DNA from: Bacillus thuringiensis
Lineage (GTDB): Bacteria > Bacillota > Bacilli > Bacillales > Bacillaceae_G
Reading direction: 5' to 3'
Assembly: GCF_001182785.1 (NCBI RefSeq)
Contig: NZ_CP012099.1
Coordinates: 866,501-930,500 of the forward strand
Length of the DNA stretch: 64,000 nt
Shown here piece after piece: positions 44,602 through 52,161 of the stretch (positions within the stretch are counted from its first letter, which is position 1; every line of letters begins with the position of its first letter). Under the pieces are notes generated by a model. That model was not told the DNA's origin and did no database searches. It saw only the letters and a list, made by a program, of their open reading frames with translations. The translations under genes were made by a program, and so were the position numbers.

Positions 44602-45222
44602 ATGGAGACGAAACAAGATAACCTTATTTACGTATGGGATGCATATTGTGGATGGTGCTATGGTTTTTCAGAAAGTATTAAAGGATTTTACAAAAACCAC
44701 ACTGAAGTGCCATTAACGGTTTTATGTGGAGGGTTATTTTTAGATAATTTACCAATGAAAAACTTCTCATATATAGAAGAAGGAAATAAAAGAATTAATC
44801 AACTTACAGGTGCTGAATTTGGTCCTTCATATCAAAAATTGGTGGAGGAAGGGACTTTTAAAATGAATTCGAAAGATGCTGCAATTGGTTTTTCAGCTTT
44901 ACGCTCATTAGCGCCAGACCGTTTATTAGAATTCACTTCGGCTATGCAAAAAGCGTTTTATTATGAGGGCCAAAGTCTGAGTGATCCTGAAACATATCGC
45001 AAAATTGCAATCGAGCATGGTTTGGACCCTGAACAAGTATTAGAACGTTTAAACGCTCAAGAAACAATAATAGATGTCCAAAATGATTTCAATAAAGTTC
45101 GACAGCTTGGTGTTAATAGCTATCCTTCCTTACTTTTACAAAAGGATAATCAAATTATTCCTATTGGTGGTGGCGTAATGACGCCGGATAAAATTGAAGC
45201 GCGTTTTAAAAATTTATATTAA
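44602..45222 (+). CDS. DsbA-family (FrnE-like) thioredoxin-fold protein
   Basis: A 206-residue cytoplasmic protein of the DsbA superfamily. The active site near residue 15 is YCGWC (C-G-W-C), the helical insert is present, and the cis-Pro loop is NSYPSLLL. No signal peptide is seen, which fits FrnE-like oxidoreductases and not secreted DsbA. The start ATG follows GGTAGGAG. It leads a gene group with an MBL-fold protein and two NTF2-fold proteins behind a palindromic operator, suggesting an induced response to thiol-reactive or redox-active compounds. The reading frame stays open for 47 more codons after its stop. Confidence 0.82.
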   Translation: METKQDNLIYVWDAYCGWCYGFSESIKGFYKNHTEVPLTVLCGGLFLDNLPMKNFSYIEEGNKRINQLTGAEFGPSYQKLVEEGTFKMNSKDAAIGFSALRSLAPDRLLEFTSAMQKAFYYEGQSLSDPETYRKIAIEHGLDPEQVLERLNAQETIIDVQNDFNKVRQLGVNSYPSLLLQKDNQIIPIGGGVMTPDKIEARFKNLY

Positions 45223-45366
45223 GAAAATTTAGGATATAGTAGCAAACATGTTATCTTAGGCCACCTGACATTCAACTCCGGAATATTCGCCAGTACTATT
45301 ACACTTTCAGATGAATGGGAGTGGGAGATTTTATCGGAACAAGATAAAAATATGATAATTAGTTAA
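45223..45366 (+). pseudogene. Gene fragment in frame after the DsbA-like stop
   Basis: Forty-seven sense codons follow the DsbA-like TAA in the same frame before the next stop. They read ENLGYSSKHVILGHLTFN then SGIFASTITLSDEWEWEIL, which looks like real protein sequence. There is no start codon with a ribosome site. It is probably the tail of a deleted gene fused behind the DsbA-like gene, or a read-through extension. I do not recognise the parent family. Confidence 0.4.
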
Positions 45367-45395
45367 TAACTTTAACAAAAGGAGAATAACATACT

Positions 45396-46217
45396 ATGTT
45401 TAAAACAATCGATACAAATCAAAAAGATGTGAAATTAACGGTGTTTAGTTCGGACGAAAAAAGCTTTATGGTCACAGCAACATTAGTTGAGAAAGCAGGA
45501 CATGCATTTTTAATAAACTCAAAATTTACTCAATCTGATTCGAAAGAAATTGTTGAGTATCTGAAAAAAAACGACTTATCTTTAGATAAAATCTTTATTA
45601 TTCATGGGGATCCAGACTACTACTTTGGATTAGAGAGTATTAAAGCCGTTTACCCAGAAGCTATAGCGTATGCTACGGAGTCTACTGTTGAACATATCGT
45701 TCATTCTGTCTTAGGGAAATTAAAAGTTTGGAAAGACGCCCTTGGCGAAAATGCGCCAAGTAACGCGGTATTACCTCAAGTGTTTAAAGAAAAAGCGATT
45801 GATTTTCAGGGGTTAACATTTGAACTAGTAGGCTTAGATCATTACAGAACTAGCTTATTTAATAAAGAGCTGAAAGTATTAATTGGTGGTATTGATGTAT
45901 TTAACGAAATACATGTATTCTTAGCGGATACTAGCTCAAAAGCGGCGATGGAGGCGTGGATTGAGAACTTGAAAGTGTTACAAGCATTACATGCTGACAT
46001 AATTGTACCAAGCCATGGATCAATCGAAAAATCTCTAAATAATCAAGCACTTACTGCGACAATGGATTATCTAAGAACTGGGGTTCAAGCTTCTGAGGAA
46101 AGTGGAACTTCAAAAGATTTTGTGGCAAAACTTGAAGCAGCATATCCAGACTATGCAAATAAAGGTGTATTAGAATTAAGTGCAAAAGTTGTAACAAAAG
46201 AAATGTCTTGGGGTTAA
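45396..46217 (+). CDS. Metallo-beta-lactamase-fold protein with altered metal site
   Basis: A 273-residue MBL-fold protein. The core motif that is normally HxHxDH reads IIHGDPDYYFGLE: the first His and the Asp are kept, but the second His is Asp and the last is Tyr. Further ligands are plausible in GLDHYRTSL, GGIDVFNEIHVF and VPSHGS. The enzyme may bind a single metal or have lost hydrolase activity. ATG start after AAAGGAG. The next gene begins four bases after its stop, so they are co-transcribed. Function is unknown; context suggests stress-related chemistry. Confidence 0.78.
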   Translation: MFKTIDTNQKDVKLTVFSSDEKSFMVTATLVEKAGHAFLINSKFTQSDSKEIVEYLKKNDLSLDKIFIIHGDPDYYFGLESIKAVYPEAIAYATESTVEHIVHSVLGKLKVWKDALGENAPSNAVLPQVFKEKAIDFQGLTFELVGLDHYRTSLFNKELKVLIGGIDVFNEIHVFLADTSSKAAMEAWIENLKVLQALHADIIVPSHGSIEKSLNNQALTATMDYLRTGVQASEESGTSKDFVAKLEAAYPDYANKGVLELSAKVVTKEMSWG

Positions 46218-46221
46218 TGAT

Positions 46222-46614
46222 ATGAATAAATATCAAAAACTATTACATGAAACGTATGTGTTAACTGGCAAAGGGAAATTGGATGCGTTCAAAACGTATT
46301 TAAGTGAAAATGTATCTTGGACAGAAGCTGCTGGGTTTCCATATGCAGGTACTTATATAGGTCCAGATGAAGTAGTGAAAAACGTACATGAACGTCTTGG
46401 CACGGAATGGGATGACTATAGCGCTAAAGATGAAATTTATACTTTTAATAACAATACTGTTATTGTGTATGGAAAATATAGTGGAACATATAAAGCTACA
46501 GGTAAGTCATTTGTAGCAGATTTTTGTCATCTTTATAAGTTTGATGAGAACGATAAGGTTAAGAAGTTTATTCAAATTGTGGACAGTGCAACTGTTAATG
46601 AGGTATTAAGTTAG
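46222..46614 (+). CDS. NTF2/SnoaL-like fold protein (130 aa)
   Basis: A 130-residue protein of the NTF2-like superfamily. It has the N-terminal helix KYQKLLHETYVLTGKGKLDA, a cone-forming ENVSWTEAAGFPYAGTYIG segment and C-terminal strands VADFCHLYKFDENDKVKKF. Such folds hold small hydrophobic substrates or act as isomerases. It has no signal peptide. It starts four bases after the MBL-fold gene stop, implying one mRNA and linked function. Confidence 0.78.
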   Translation: MNKYQKLLHETYVLTGKGKLDAFKTYLSENVSWTEAAGFPYAGTYIGPDEVVKNVHERLGTEWDDYSAKDEIYTFNNNTVIVYGKYSGTYKATGKSFVADFCHLYKFDENDKVKKFIQIVDSATVNEVLS

Positions 46615-46763
46615 AGTTAATCGTTTCTAATATGTCTTGTATAGGGGGACTAGGATAAATGAAATTCCTAACATTACCCCTGACATTACATTTTGGGGAA
46701 GGTTTCTCCTTCTTCAAACTTTTTATAGAAGAAAACTTATTTAAGTAGAAGAGGTAGGTATAT

Positions 46764-47288
46764 ATGAAATTAGAGAAAAGTTTAATCATAACAATTATTT
46801 CTGTATTTATTTTAGGAGTAGTTTCGACTTTGGTATATCAAGCTTCCACCGGTAATAACAAAGGAAACTCAATAAAGAGCGAGAATGTTGCTTCTGTATC
46901 AAAAGAAGTGAAAGAAAATGAAAAGAATAAAAAGATGGTAGTTGATTTCTATAATGAAGTTTTTAACAAACATAATATCGATATTATCCCTAAATATGTT
47001 AGCGAAGATTATAAGCAACATAATCCTTTTGTTGCTGATGGACGAAAAGCCTTCATGGATTTCTTTAAGGAGGATTTTGTTAAAAATCCTAATTCCTCTG
47101 CAGAGATTAAACGTGTAGTAGCTGAAGGGGATACAGTTGCTCTTCATATACATTCTCGTACTAATTCTCAAGATAAGGGAGTTGCTATAGTGGATATATT
47201 TCGTATCAAGGATGGAAAGATTGTCGAACACTGGGATGTAATTCAAGAGATTCCAAGTGAAGCAGCTAATGATAATACGATGTTTTAG
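46764..47288 (+). CDS. Membrane-anchored SnoaL-like protein
   Basis: A 174-residue protein: an N-terminal membrane anchor (SLIITIISVFILGVVSTLVY), a Ser/Lys/Glu linker, then a SnoaL-like NTF2-fold domain (about 55-165). The domain shows VVDFYNEVFNKHN, YVSEDYKQHNPFVADGR, VALHIHSR and the hallmark GKIVEHWDVIQEIP, with the His and Asp residues usual for this family. It would act outside the membrane. ATG start after GAAGAGGTAGG. It is the last gene of the DsbA/MBL/NTF2 group, separated from the others by 149 bases. Confidence 0.8.
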   Translation: MKLEKSLIITIISVFILGVVSTLVYQASTGNNKGNSIKSENVASVSKEVKENEKNKKMVVDFYNEVFNKHNIDIIPKYVSEDYKQHNPFVADGRKAFMDFFKEDFVKNPNSSAEIKRVVAEGDTVALHIHSRTNSQDKGVAIVDIFRIKDGKIVEHWDVIQEIPSEAANDNTMF

Positions 47289-47354
47289 ATAGAAGATATA
47301 TTTAATAATTGTCTAATTGATAGTGCGGTATAGAATTTAGAAATCTAGATAAGT

Positions 47355-47398
47355 AAAGGAGATGTCCTAGTACCATGCCTGGGATATCTCCTTTTTGT
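47355..47398 (+). terminator. Terminator after the SnoaL-like gene
   Basis: AAAGGAGATGTCC pairs with GGATATCTCCTTT (one wobble), with a 14-base loop and TTGTTTT tail. Confidence 0.82.
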
Positions 47399-47824
47399 TT
47401 TAACGAGATTTAATTTATTGTTACTTGTATTTTTTTATGTACTACTATTCGATTACACATCATTTCAGGCGGTTTTCTTTTATCTCGCATTAACGGGCAG
47501 TAAGATCCCCACCTCTTTTAATTCTTCAATTAATAAAAAGTTTGCTTTCAAATTAGAAAGGGTTAGTCCCTCACACCCAAAAACAAAGGGGAACTCAATT
47601 ATTCAAATTCATATAAAGTTTCAATCTTGTCTAAGCATCCATTAGGATATGCAATGGATCATCCGTTTTTCTTTACATAATCTCCAGATGCAGTCCATAT
47701 CAACTATAGATTCTTGTCTTATGCTAAATGTAATCAAAAAGCAAGTAGATAAAGATAATGACTAAAACATTAACTCTAGATACTTTTTTGATGAATATTA
47801 CAAATAAACAGGAGGTAATGAAAA
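47399..47824. other. Gene-poor region with a bcr1-like fragment
   Basis: No supported gene. It contains the bcr1-like 5' fragment and a leader segment (about 47690-47760) that is repeated at about 48430-48500 before the second copy of the following gene. Confidence 0.4.
47479..47516 (+). repeat. bcr1-like 5' fragment
   Basis: TTTATCTCGCATTAACGGGC followed by AGTAAGATCCCCACCTC matches the first 38 bases of the bcr1-like copies; the rest is missing. Confidence 0.68.
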
Positions 47825-48220
47825 ATGATTAAAACATTATTAGCAGGAGCACTTTTAAGTACAGGATTGGTAGCGGGAGGTGCAGATGATGCGAAAATGG
47901 ACAATTTAAAGTCAAATGAAGATAGTTCAAATCAAGTAATTACACAGAGTGTAGATGGAACAACGTCTTTCTCACAAAACTTTGATTTACCTAAAGATGC
48001 AGTGCCAGCAACTCCTAAAGGAAACGCAAAAACTGTTGAAAGAACAGAGGGGACAGGTTCTCAAGAAGGAAAAATGGTACCAACAAAAGAAGGTACAGAT
48101 TCTCAACCAGGATTTGAAATGGGATCCCCTGAGAAACCAGAATATGCAAAAACAGTTGAAAGAACAGAAGGTACAGATTCTCAAGAAGGAAAAATGGTAC
48201 CAGCAAAAGAAGGAAATTAA
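47825..48220 (+). CDS. Secreted repeat-containing peptide (131 aa)
   Basis: An N-terminal hydrophobic segment (MIKTLLAGALLSTGLVAGG) resembles a signal peptide, and the rest is hydrophilic and low in hydrophobic residues, probably disordered. Two near-identical copies of a ~22-residue motif containing AKTVERTEGT and SQEGKMVP (residues of about 69-90 and 108-129) are joined by a third partial KEGTDSQPGF stretch. No family is recognised. ATG start after CAGGAGG. A frameshifted duplicate of the gene start and leader follows at 48509. It may be a small wall or spore-associated peptide, but there is no direct evidence. Confidence 0.65.
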   Translation: MIKTLLAGALLSTGLVAGGADDAKMDNLKSNEDSSNQVITQSVDGTTSFSQNFDLPKDAVPATPKGNAKTVERTEGTGSQEGKMVPTKEGTDSQPGFEMGSPEKPEYAKTVERTEGTDSQEGKMVPAKEGN

Positions 48221-48241
48221 ATAATATATAGTTATAACGAG

Positions 48242-48268
48242 GAGCATCCAAAAAGTGGTGCTCTTTTT
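48242..48268 (+). terminator. Terminator after the repeat peptide gene
   Basis: GAGCATC..GGTGCTC with a short A-rich loop and T5 tail, 20 bases after the stop. Confidence 0.6.
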
Positions 48269-48295
48269 ATATTATAGGGATTAACCAGTTTTACT

Positions 48296-48409
48296 GAATA
48301 TAGAACTGTAGGAGGAATTGAGACTAGAACATGGGGGCCTATCTCTTCAAATCATGGTGTTTAGGGCAATAGTTTTGGTGGTAACGTTACAATACAAACA
48401 TTTTATTAG
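48296..48409 (+). pseudogene. Degraded gene fragment with in-frame stop
   Basis: One frame reads EYRTVGGIETRTWGPISSNHGV, then a TAG, then GNSFGGNVTIQTFY. The pattern on both sides of the stop looks like one former beta-rich protein. No start codon or ribosome site is present and the parent family is not recognised. Confidence 0.35.
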
Positions 48410-48508
48410 AGATTTTCTAAATTTACATACACTCTAGATAGACTACATATCAACTTCAGATACCTGTTTTATGATACAAGTAATCAAACAAAAGGAGGGC
48501 AATACAAA

Positions 48509-48670
48509 ATGATTAAAACAGTATTAACAGGGCACTCTTTTAAGTACAGGAGATTATTAGCAGGTGGAGCAAATGTTGAAGATGTACAGACAAATCAGCA
48601 TATTCTATATGAACAAAATGAATTGCAGCAAATTCTAGAAAAGTACGATTCGAAGAAGTTTGAGTTATAA
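48509..48670 (+). pseudogene. Duplicate of the secreted repeat peptide gene with compensating frameshifts
   Basis: The start matches the gene at 47825 at DNA level (ATGATTAAAACA.TATTA, then GCACT.TTTTAAGTACAGGA) and has a strong AAAGGAGGG site. A one-base loss before GCACTC and a one-base gain after ACAGGA shift the hydrophobic core out of frame, so GALLSTGLVAGG becomes GHSFKYRRLLAGG. The frame then continues to 53 codons, ending KYDSKKFEL. The signal is destroyed, so if translated the product should stay inside the cell. It could be a dying pseudogene or a new cytoplasmic peptide. Confidence 0.55.
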
Positions 48671-48774
48671 AAAGAAAATAGATAAATGAACAAGAGAAAA
48701 GTATTTTCATTTGGATATAGGACTTGAATCAAACTTTTATACTAAAATATATACGGCAAAAAGGAGGGAGTACA

Positions 48775-48933
48775 TTGCACAAAATTATTTATGGAATATT
48801 AATTTTAATATATACTTTGTATTCATTTTTTGTAAGTGATGGAAGTGAAGTAAGGTTTATTATGCTGTTAACTATAGTACTTATCTTTTCTGTGGTTTTA
48901 GAAAAAGGAAATGCAAACCAAACGACTGATTAA
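48775..48933 (+). CDS. Small membrane protein (52 aa)
   Basis: Starts at a TTG nine bases after a near-perfect AAAAGGAGGG site. The product has two hydrophobic helices (IIYGILILIYTLYSFFV and FIMLLTIVLIFSVVL) joined by a short charged loop SDGSEVR, and a polar tail. No family is recognised. The upstream ATG at 48724 would add residues spanning the ribosome site and is not preferred. The last codons form the left arm of the terminator. Confidence 0.68.
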   Translation: MHKIIYGILILIYTLYSFFVSDGSEVRFIMLLTIVLIFSVVLEKGNANQTTD

Positions 48934-48956
48934 GGGGCGTTTGGTTTGCATTTTTT
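48909..48956 (+). terminator. Terminator overlapping the end of the 52-aa gene
   Basis: A 16-bp perfect stem (48909-48924, 48938-48953) with its left arm inside the coding sequence and a T6 tail. Confidence 0.88.
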
Positions 48957-49101
48957 ATTGGCTATTACAGTCTAGATGTTTTAGGGGTAGCACCAAATTT
49001 CGTTTTGAGGACACTATTAAATTTTTAGTTGATGAAAATGCGGTGCAACTCCTACTAGAGAAAAAACCGCCTAAAATAGAAAACTTTTAACCTATTATCA
49101 T

Positions 49102-50049
49102 TTATTCCGTAGCTTTTAAGGTATTTAACACGACTTTGGTTGCGTCTGCAATAAGTTTATCATCATATTTAGCATCTTCTTTATCATGATTAGAAAGTAT
49201 AGCAAGAACAATTGGCTTTTTATTTGGTGGCCAAATAATTGCGATATCATTTCTTGTTCCGTAAGATCCCGCACCTGTTTTATCAGCTACTTCCCAACCT
49301 TTTGGTACGCCCGCACGAATCAATTTATCTCCAGTTGTATTTCTCTTCATCCAATCTACTAATAGTTCACGTTTTTCTGTTGGAAGTGCAGTCCCTAATG
49401 TAAATGATTGAAGCGTCTTAGCTATTGCTTCTGGTGTACTGGTATCATGTGTTTCTCCTGGATGCACTTCATTTAATTCAGGTTCAAATCGTTCTGAAGT
49501 AGTAACAGTATCTCCCATTTCTCTCAAGATTTTTTCAAATTCAGAGGGACCTCCTAACTGTTTAAGAATCAAATTATGTGCTGTGCTGTCACTATATCGA
49601 ACTGAAGCATCTGCAAGTTCTTTTAACGTCATTCCTGTATCAACATGCTTTTCAGTAATTGGATTATAATTAGAAAGATCTTCATGAGTATACGTAATTC
49701 TTTGATCAAGAGCTTCTAATGAGTTCTTGCGTAAAAGAGCGCCCACAGCTAATGATTTAGATGTAGATGCAAACGCAAAACGATCATCTGAATGATAAGC
49801 AATCGTTTGATTCGTACCTGTGTCCAGTGCATAAATACCAAGCTTAGCATCATATTCTTTTTCAAGTTTAGCAAAAGATTGATTACCTGTATTTTCTTGT
49901 TTAATTTGATTAGCTTGATTCGTTTGTTTAGGTGGTTCAGATTGAGCATTACTATTGGAACAGCCTATAAGTGATACACATGAAAGTAATACTACAGGTA
50001 CAATCTTTTTGTAATGTAAAATGTTATAGAACTTGTTTAAAACGAACAT
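49102..50049 (-). CDS. Class A beta-lactamase, lipoprotein (type III-like)
   Basis: A 315-residue penicillinase. A lipoprotein signal ends in LIGC (Cys30) and a Gln/Asn-rich linker follows. The active site is S95-T-S-K98. The general-base Glu is in FEPELNE, and the third element is KTGAGSYG. The second element, normally SDN, reads SDS. B. cereus is known for a membrane-bound lipoprotein 'type III' enzyme besides the secreted type I, and this architecture fits it. ATG start after GAAAGAGG. No penicillinase repressor or sensor gene is adjacent, so expression may be constitutive or controlled elsewhere. Hydrolysis of penicillins is expected; spectrum cannot be read from sequence. Confidence 0.9.
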   Translation of the reverse strand: MFVLNKFYNILHYKKIVPVVLLSCVSLIGCSNSNAQSEPPKQTNQANQIKQENTGNQSFAKLEKEYDAKLGIYALDTGTNQTIAYHSDDRFAFASTSKSLAVGALLRKNSLEALDQRITYTHEDLSNYNPITEKHVDTGMTLKELADASVRYSDSTAHNLILKQLGGPSEFEKILREMGDTVTTSERFEPELNEVHPGETHDTSTPEAIAKTLQSFTLGTALPTEKRELLVDWMKRNTTGDKLIRAGVPKGWEVADKTGAGSYGTRNDIAIIWPPNKKPIVLAILSNHDKEDAKYDDKLIADATKVVLNTLKATE

Positions 50050-50179
50050 AAATTTTCAACCTCTTTCAAGAATATATGGATTTTGTCTAGGTATTCTAAA
50101 TACCGATGCAATTAAAGATGGCATTGGGTAACAATACTACTGCAGCTAAAATTTCACAGGTTAAATGACATCCAAAACG

Positions 50180-50235
50180 TTTATCCCGCTATTTGCCGGG
50201 CAGTAAGACCCCCACTGATTAAAGTTTCACTTTAT
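50180..50235 (+). repeat. bcr1-like deletion derivative (56 bp)
   Basis: TTTAT ends (50180-50184, 50231-50235) enclose CCCGCTATTTGCCGGGCAGT joined to CCCCCACTGATTAAAGTTTCAC. The junction lies at the CCCCCAC word that occurs twice in longer copies, consistent with a deletion between short direct repeats. Confidence 0.8.
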
Positions 50236-50526
50236 ATGATTGATAAGTCACAGTTTGCGTTATTTCTTTTTTGTTTCCACTTGTAATGGTTCACCTGTGA
50301 AAGTGTTACAATACATGTTTTTTACTTTTGTGAATAATAAGTCCTTTCATTTTTTTGTAATACATAAAAATAGATGTCAAACGGGATATGTTGTATCCAA
50401 TCTGGACAACTCATATTAGAAATACACTTATTAGACACTCTAAGTAATAAATTTGTTCCACTTTAAGATGAGGAAGAATTTGGGGTTTGTAAATTAACAA
50501 TGGAACTACGTGTTTTTTCGTCATAC

Positions 50527-50556
50527 AAAAACCTCTACATATAAGTAGAGGTTTTT
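50527..50556. terminator. Hairpin with A and T tracts, probable terminator
   Basis: AAAAACCTCTAC (50527-50538) pairs perfectly with GTAGAGGTTTTT (50545-50556). It lies downstream of the minus-strand MFS gene and can act in either direction. Confidence 0.75.
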
Positions 50557-50616
50557 AAATTGCATATTAACGAATTATGCTTTTTCAGATAAACGAAGAT
50601 AATAGAATACATAATT

Positions 50617-51936
50617 TTAACTAGATTTATTGTTAACTAATTTATCCCCACCAAGCTCTGCCTCAATCTGCGAAGTCTTCGATGACTCATCCATACGCCA
50701 ATACGTAATAAAGCTGATCGCGATACATCCAGCTACGTAGAAGTAGAATAGTGATTCCATTCCGATACTTTTTAGCCATAATGCGATGAACTCAGCTGTT
50801 CCGCCAAATATCGCAACTGTTAGTGCATATGGTAAACCTACGCCAAGTGCGCGAATTTCAGTTGGGAAGAGTTCTGCTTTTACAATTGCGTTAATTGATG
50901 TGTAACCAGTAACGATAATGAGACCGACCATCATGAGTAAGAATGCTACGATTGGTTCTGTCGTTTTTTCCATGAAGAAGAAAATTGGTGCTGTTAGTAA
51001 TGTTCCGAGAATACCGAATGCCATTAATAGTGGGCGGCGTCCGATTTTATCGGATAGTAATCCTGCAATTGGTTGAAGTACGACGAAAATAAGTAGTGCG
51101 ACAAAGTTAATCCAGCTTACAACTTCTTTCGGAAGGCCGACTGTGTTTACCATAAACTTTTGTAAATATGTTGTGTACGTATAAAATGCAACAGTGCCTC
51201 CTAATGTTAGGCCGACTACTGTTAATACTGCTTTCGGGTGTTTCATAAGTGCACGAACGGTTCCTGCGCTTTCGCGTTTTTGTGATTTTATGTTTGAGAA
51301 CTGCTCCGATTCATCCATCGTGCGGCGAAGCCATAATACAGCTACTGCGCCCATCGCTCCAATAATGAATGGAATACGCCATCCCCAAGCTTTCATATCT
51401 GGTTCGCTTAGTAATTGCTGAAGAACAATTTGAACGCCTAACGCAACCATTTGCCCAGCAACGAGCGTTACATATTGGAAACTTGAATAAAAGCCACGGC
51501 GACCACTACTAGCCATTTCAGATAAATACGTTGCGGAAGTTCCATACTCTCCGCCGAGTGATAATCCTTGTAGTAAACGGGCAAGAACTAAAATAATTGG
51601 TGCCATAATCCCAATGCTTTCGTAACTAGGTGTACAGGCGATAATTAAAGAACCACCGGCCATAACTGTAATGGAAAGCGTTAATGCTGCCCGGCGTCCG
51701 TGCCGATCCGCATAGCGTCCCATTAATAAACTTCCGATAGGGCGCATTAAAAATCCAACTGCGAAAATAGCTGCTGTGTTCAGTAACTGACTCGTTGGAT
51801 CGCCTTTAGGAAAGAACTCTGCTGAAAAATAAACAGCGAAAGCAGAGTAAACGTACCAGTCGTACCATTCAATTAAATTACCGACAGAACCTTTGAAAAT
51901 ATTGCCGGCGACTCGATTAGATTTTACTTGAGCCAT
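50617..51936 (-). CDS. MFS organic-acid:proton symporter (KgtP/ShiA type)
   Basis: A 439-residue, 12-helix transporter of the metabolite:H+ symporter family. Landmarks are NLIEWYDWYVYSAFAVYFS at the first helix, GRYADRHGRRAALT in the first cytoplasmic loop, RLLQGLSLGGEYG at helix 4 and DKIGRRPLLMAFG in the central repeat loop. Relatives carry alpha-ketoglutarate, citrate, shikimate or betaine. Divergence from a citrate/dicarboxylate-type two-component system favours a di- or tricarboxylate. ATG start after GAGGAATT. A cre-like word TGAAAGCGTGTTCA (51976-51989, one mismatch) upstream suggests CcpA control. Confidence 0.87.
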   Translation of the reverse strand: MAQVKSNRVAGNIFKGSVGNLIEWYDWYVYSAFAVYFSAEFFPKGDPTSQLLNTAAIFAVGFLMRPIGSLLMGRYADRHGRRAALTLSITVMAGGSLIIACTPSYESIGIMAPIILVLARLLQGLSLGGEYGTSATYLSEMASSGRRGFYSSFQYVTLVAGQMVALGVQIVLQQLLSEPDMKAWGWRIPFIIGAMGAVAVLWLRRTMDESEQFSNIKSQKRESAGTVRALMKHPKAVLTVVGLTLGGTVAFYTYTTYLQKFMVNTVGLPKEVVSWINFVALLIFVVLQPIAGLLSDKIGRRPLLMAFGILGTLLTAPIFFFMEKTTEPIVAFLLMMVGLIIVTGYTSINAIVKAELFPTEIRALGVGLPYALTVAIFGGTAEFIALWLKSIGMESLFYFYVAGCIAISFITYWRMDESSKTSQIEAELGGDKLVNNKSS

Positions 51937-52029
51937 ACTAATTCCTCCTCTTGCTTATAAATAAAATGATAATTATGAAAGCGTGTTCATTGTAGTTGAA
52001 TTGTACTGTCCTTTAAATAAAATCTCAAT

Positions 52030-52109
52030 ATTATGACAATTTTATTCTTTTTGTACTTTATGTACATGGAGAGTTTTTATAGTTGCTTCATTTTCAGTTT
52101 TGTCATAAT
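52030..52109. promoter_or_regulatory. Candidate regulator sites in the MFS / two-component divergent region
   Basis: A perfect 10-bp inverted pair ATTATGACAA (52030-52039) and TTGTCATAAT (52100-52109) flanks a smaller palindrome TGTAC-N5-GTACA (52052-52066). The arrangement, with one arm near each divergent promoter, fits binding sites for the response regulator encoded at 53771. Confidence 0.5.
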
Positions 52110-52161
52110 AATAGAAAAAGGAGATTGATAGTTTTGAATATTTTATCAAAGGATATGAAGC

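Larger units (their letters stand above)
50050..50616. other. Gene-poor region between beta-lactamase and MFS gene
   Basis: No supported gene. It contains a bcr1-like deletion derivative and a bidirectional hairpin. A short minus-strand frame ending at 50260 (KNMYCNTFTGEPLQVETKKK) looks protein-like but has no good start with a ribosome site; it may be a gene remnant. Confidence 0.4.

Noticed and set aside
46658..46747. A 29-codon frame (MKFLTLPLTLHF...) between the two NTF2-fold genes
   Set aside because: No proper ribosome site, very short and without recognisable features.
47418..47645. A 75-codon plus-strand frame
   Set aside because: It runs through the bcr1-like fragment, has no ribosome site and reads like non-coding sequence.
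47955..48251. Alternative frames of about 78-89 codons on both strands over the repeat peptide gene
   Set aside because: They arise from the same Lys/Glu-rich repeats read in other frames; the frame with the strong ribosome site and signal peptide is 47825-48220.
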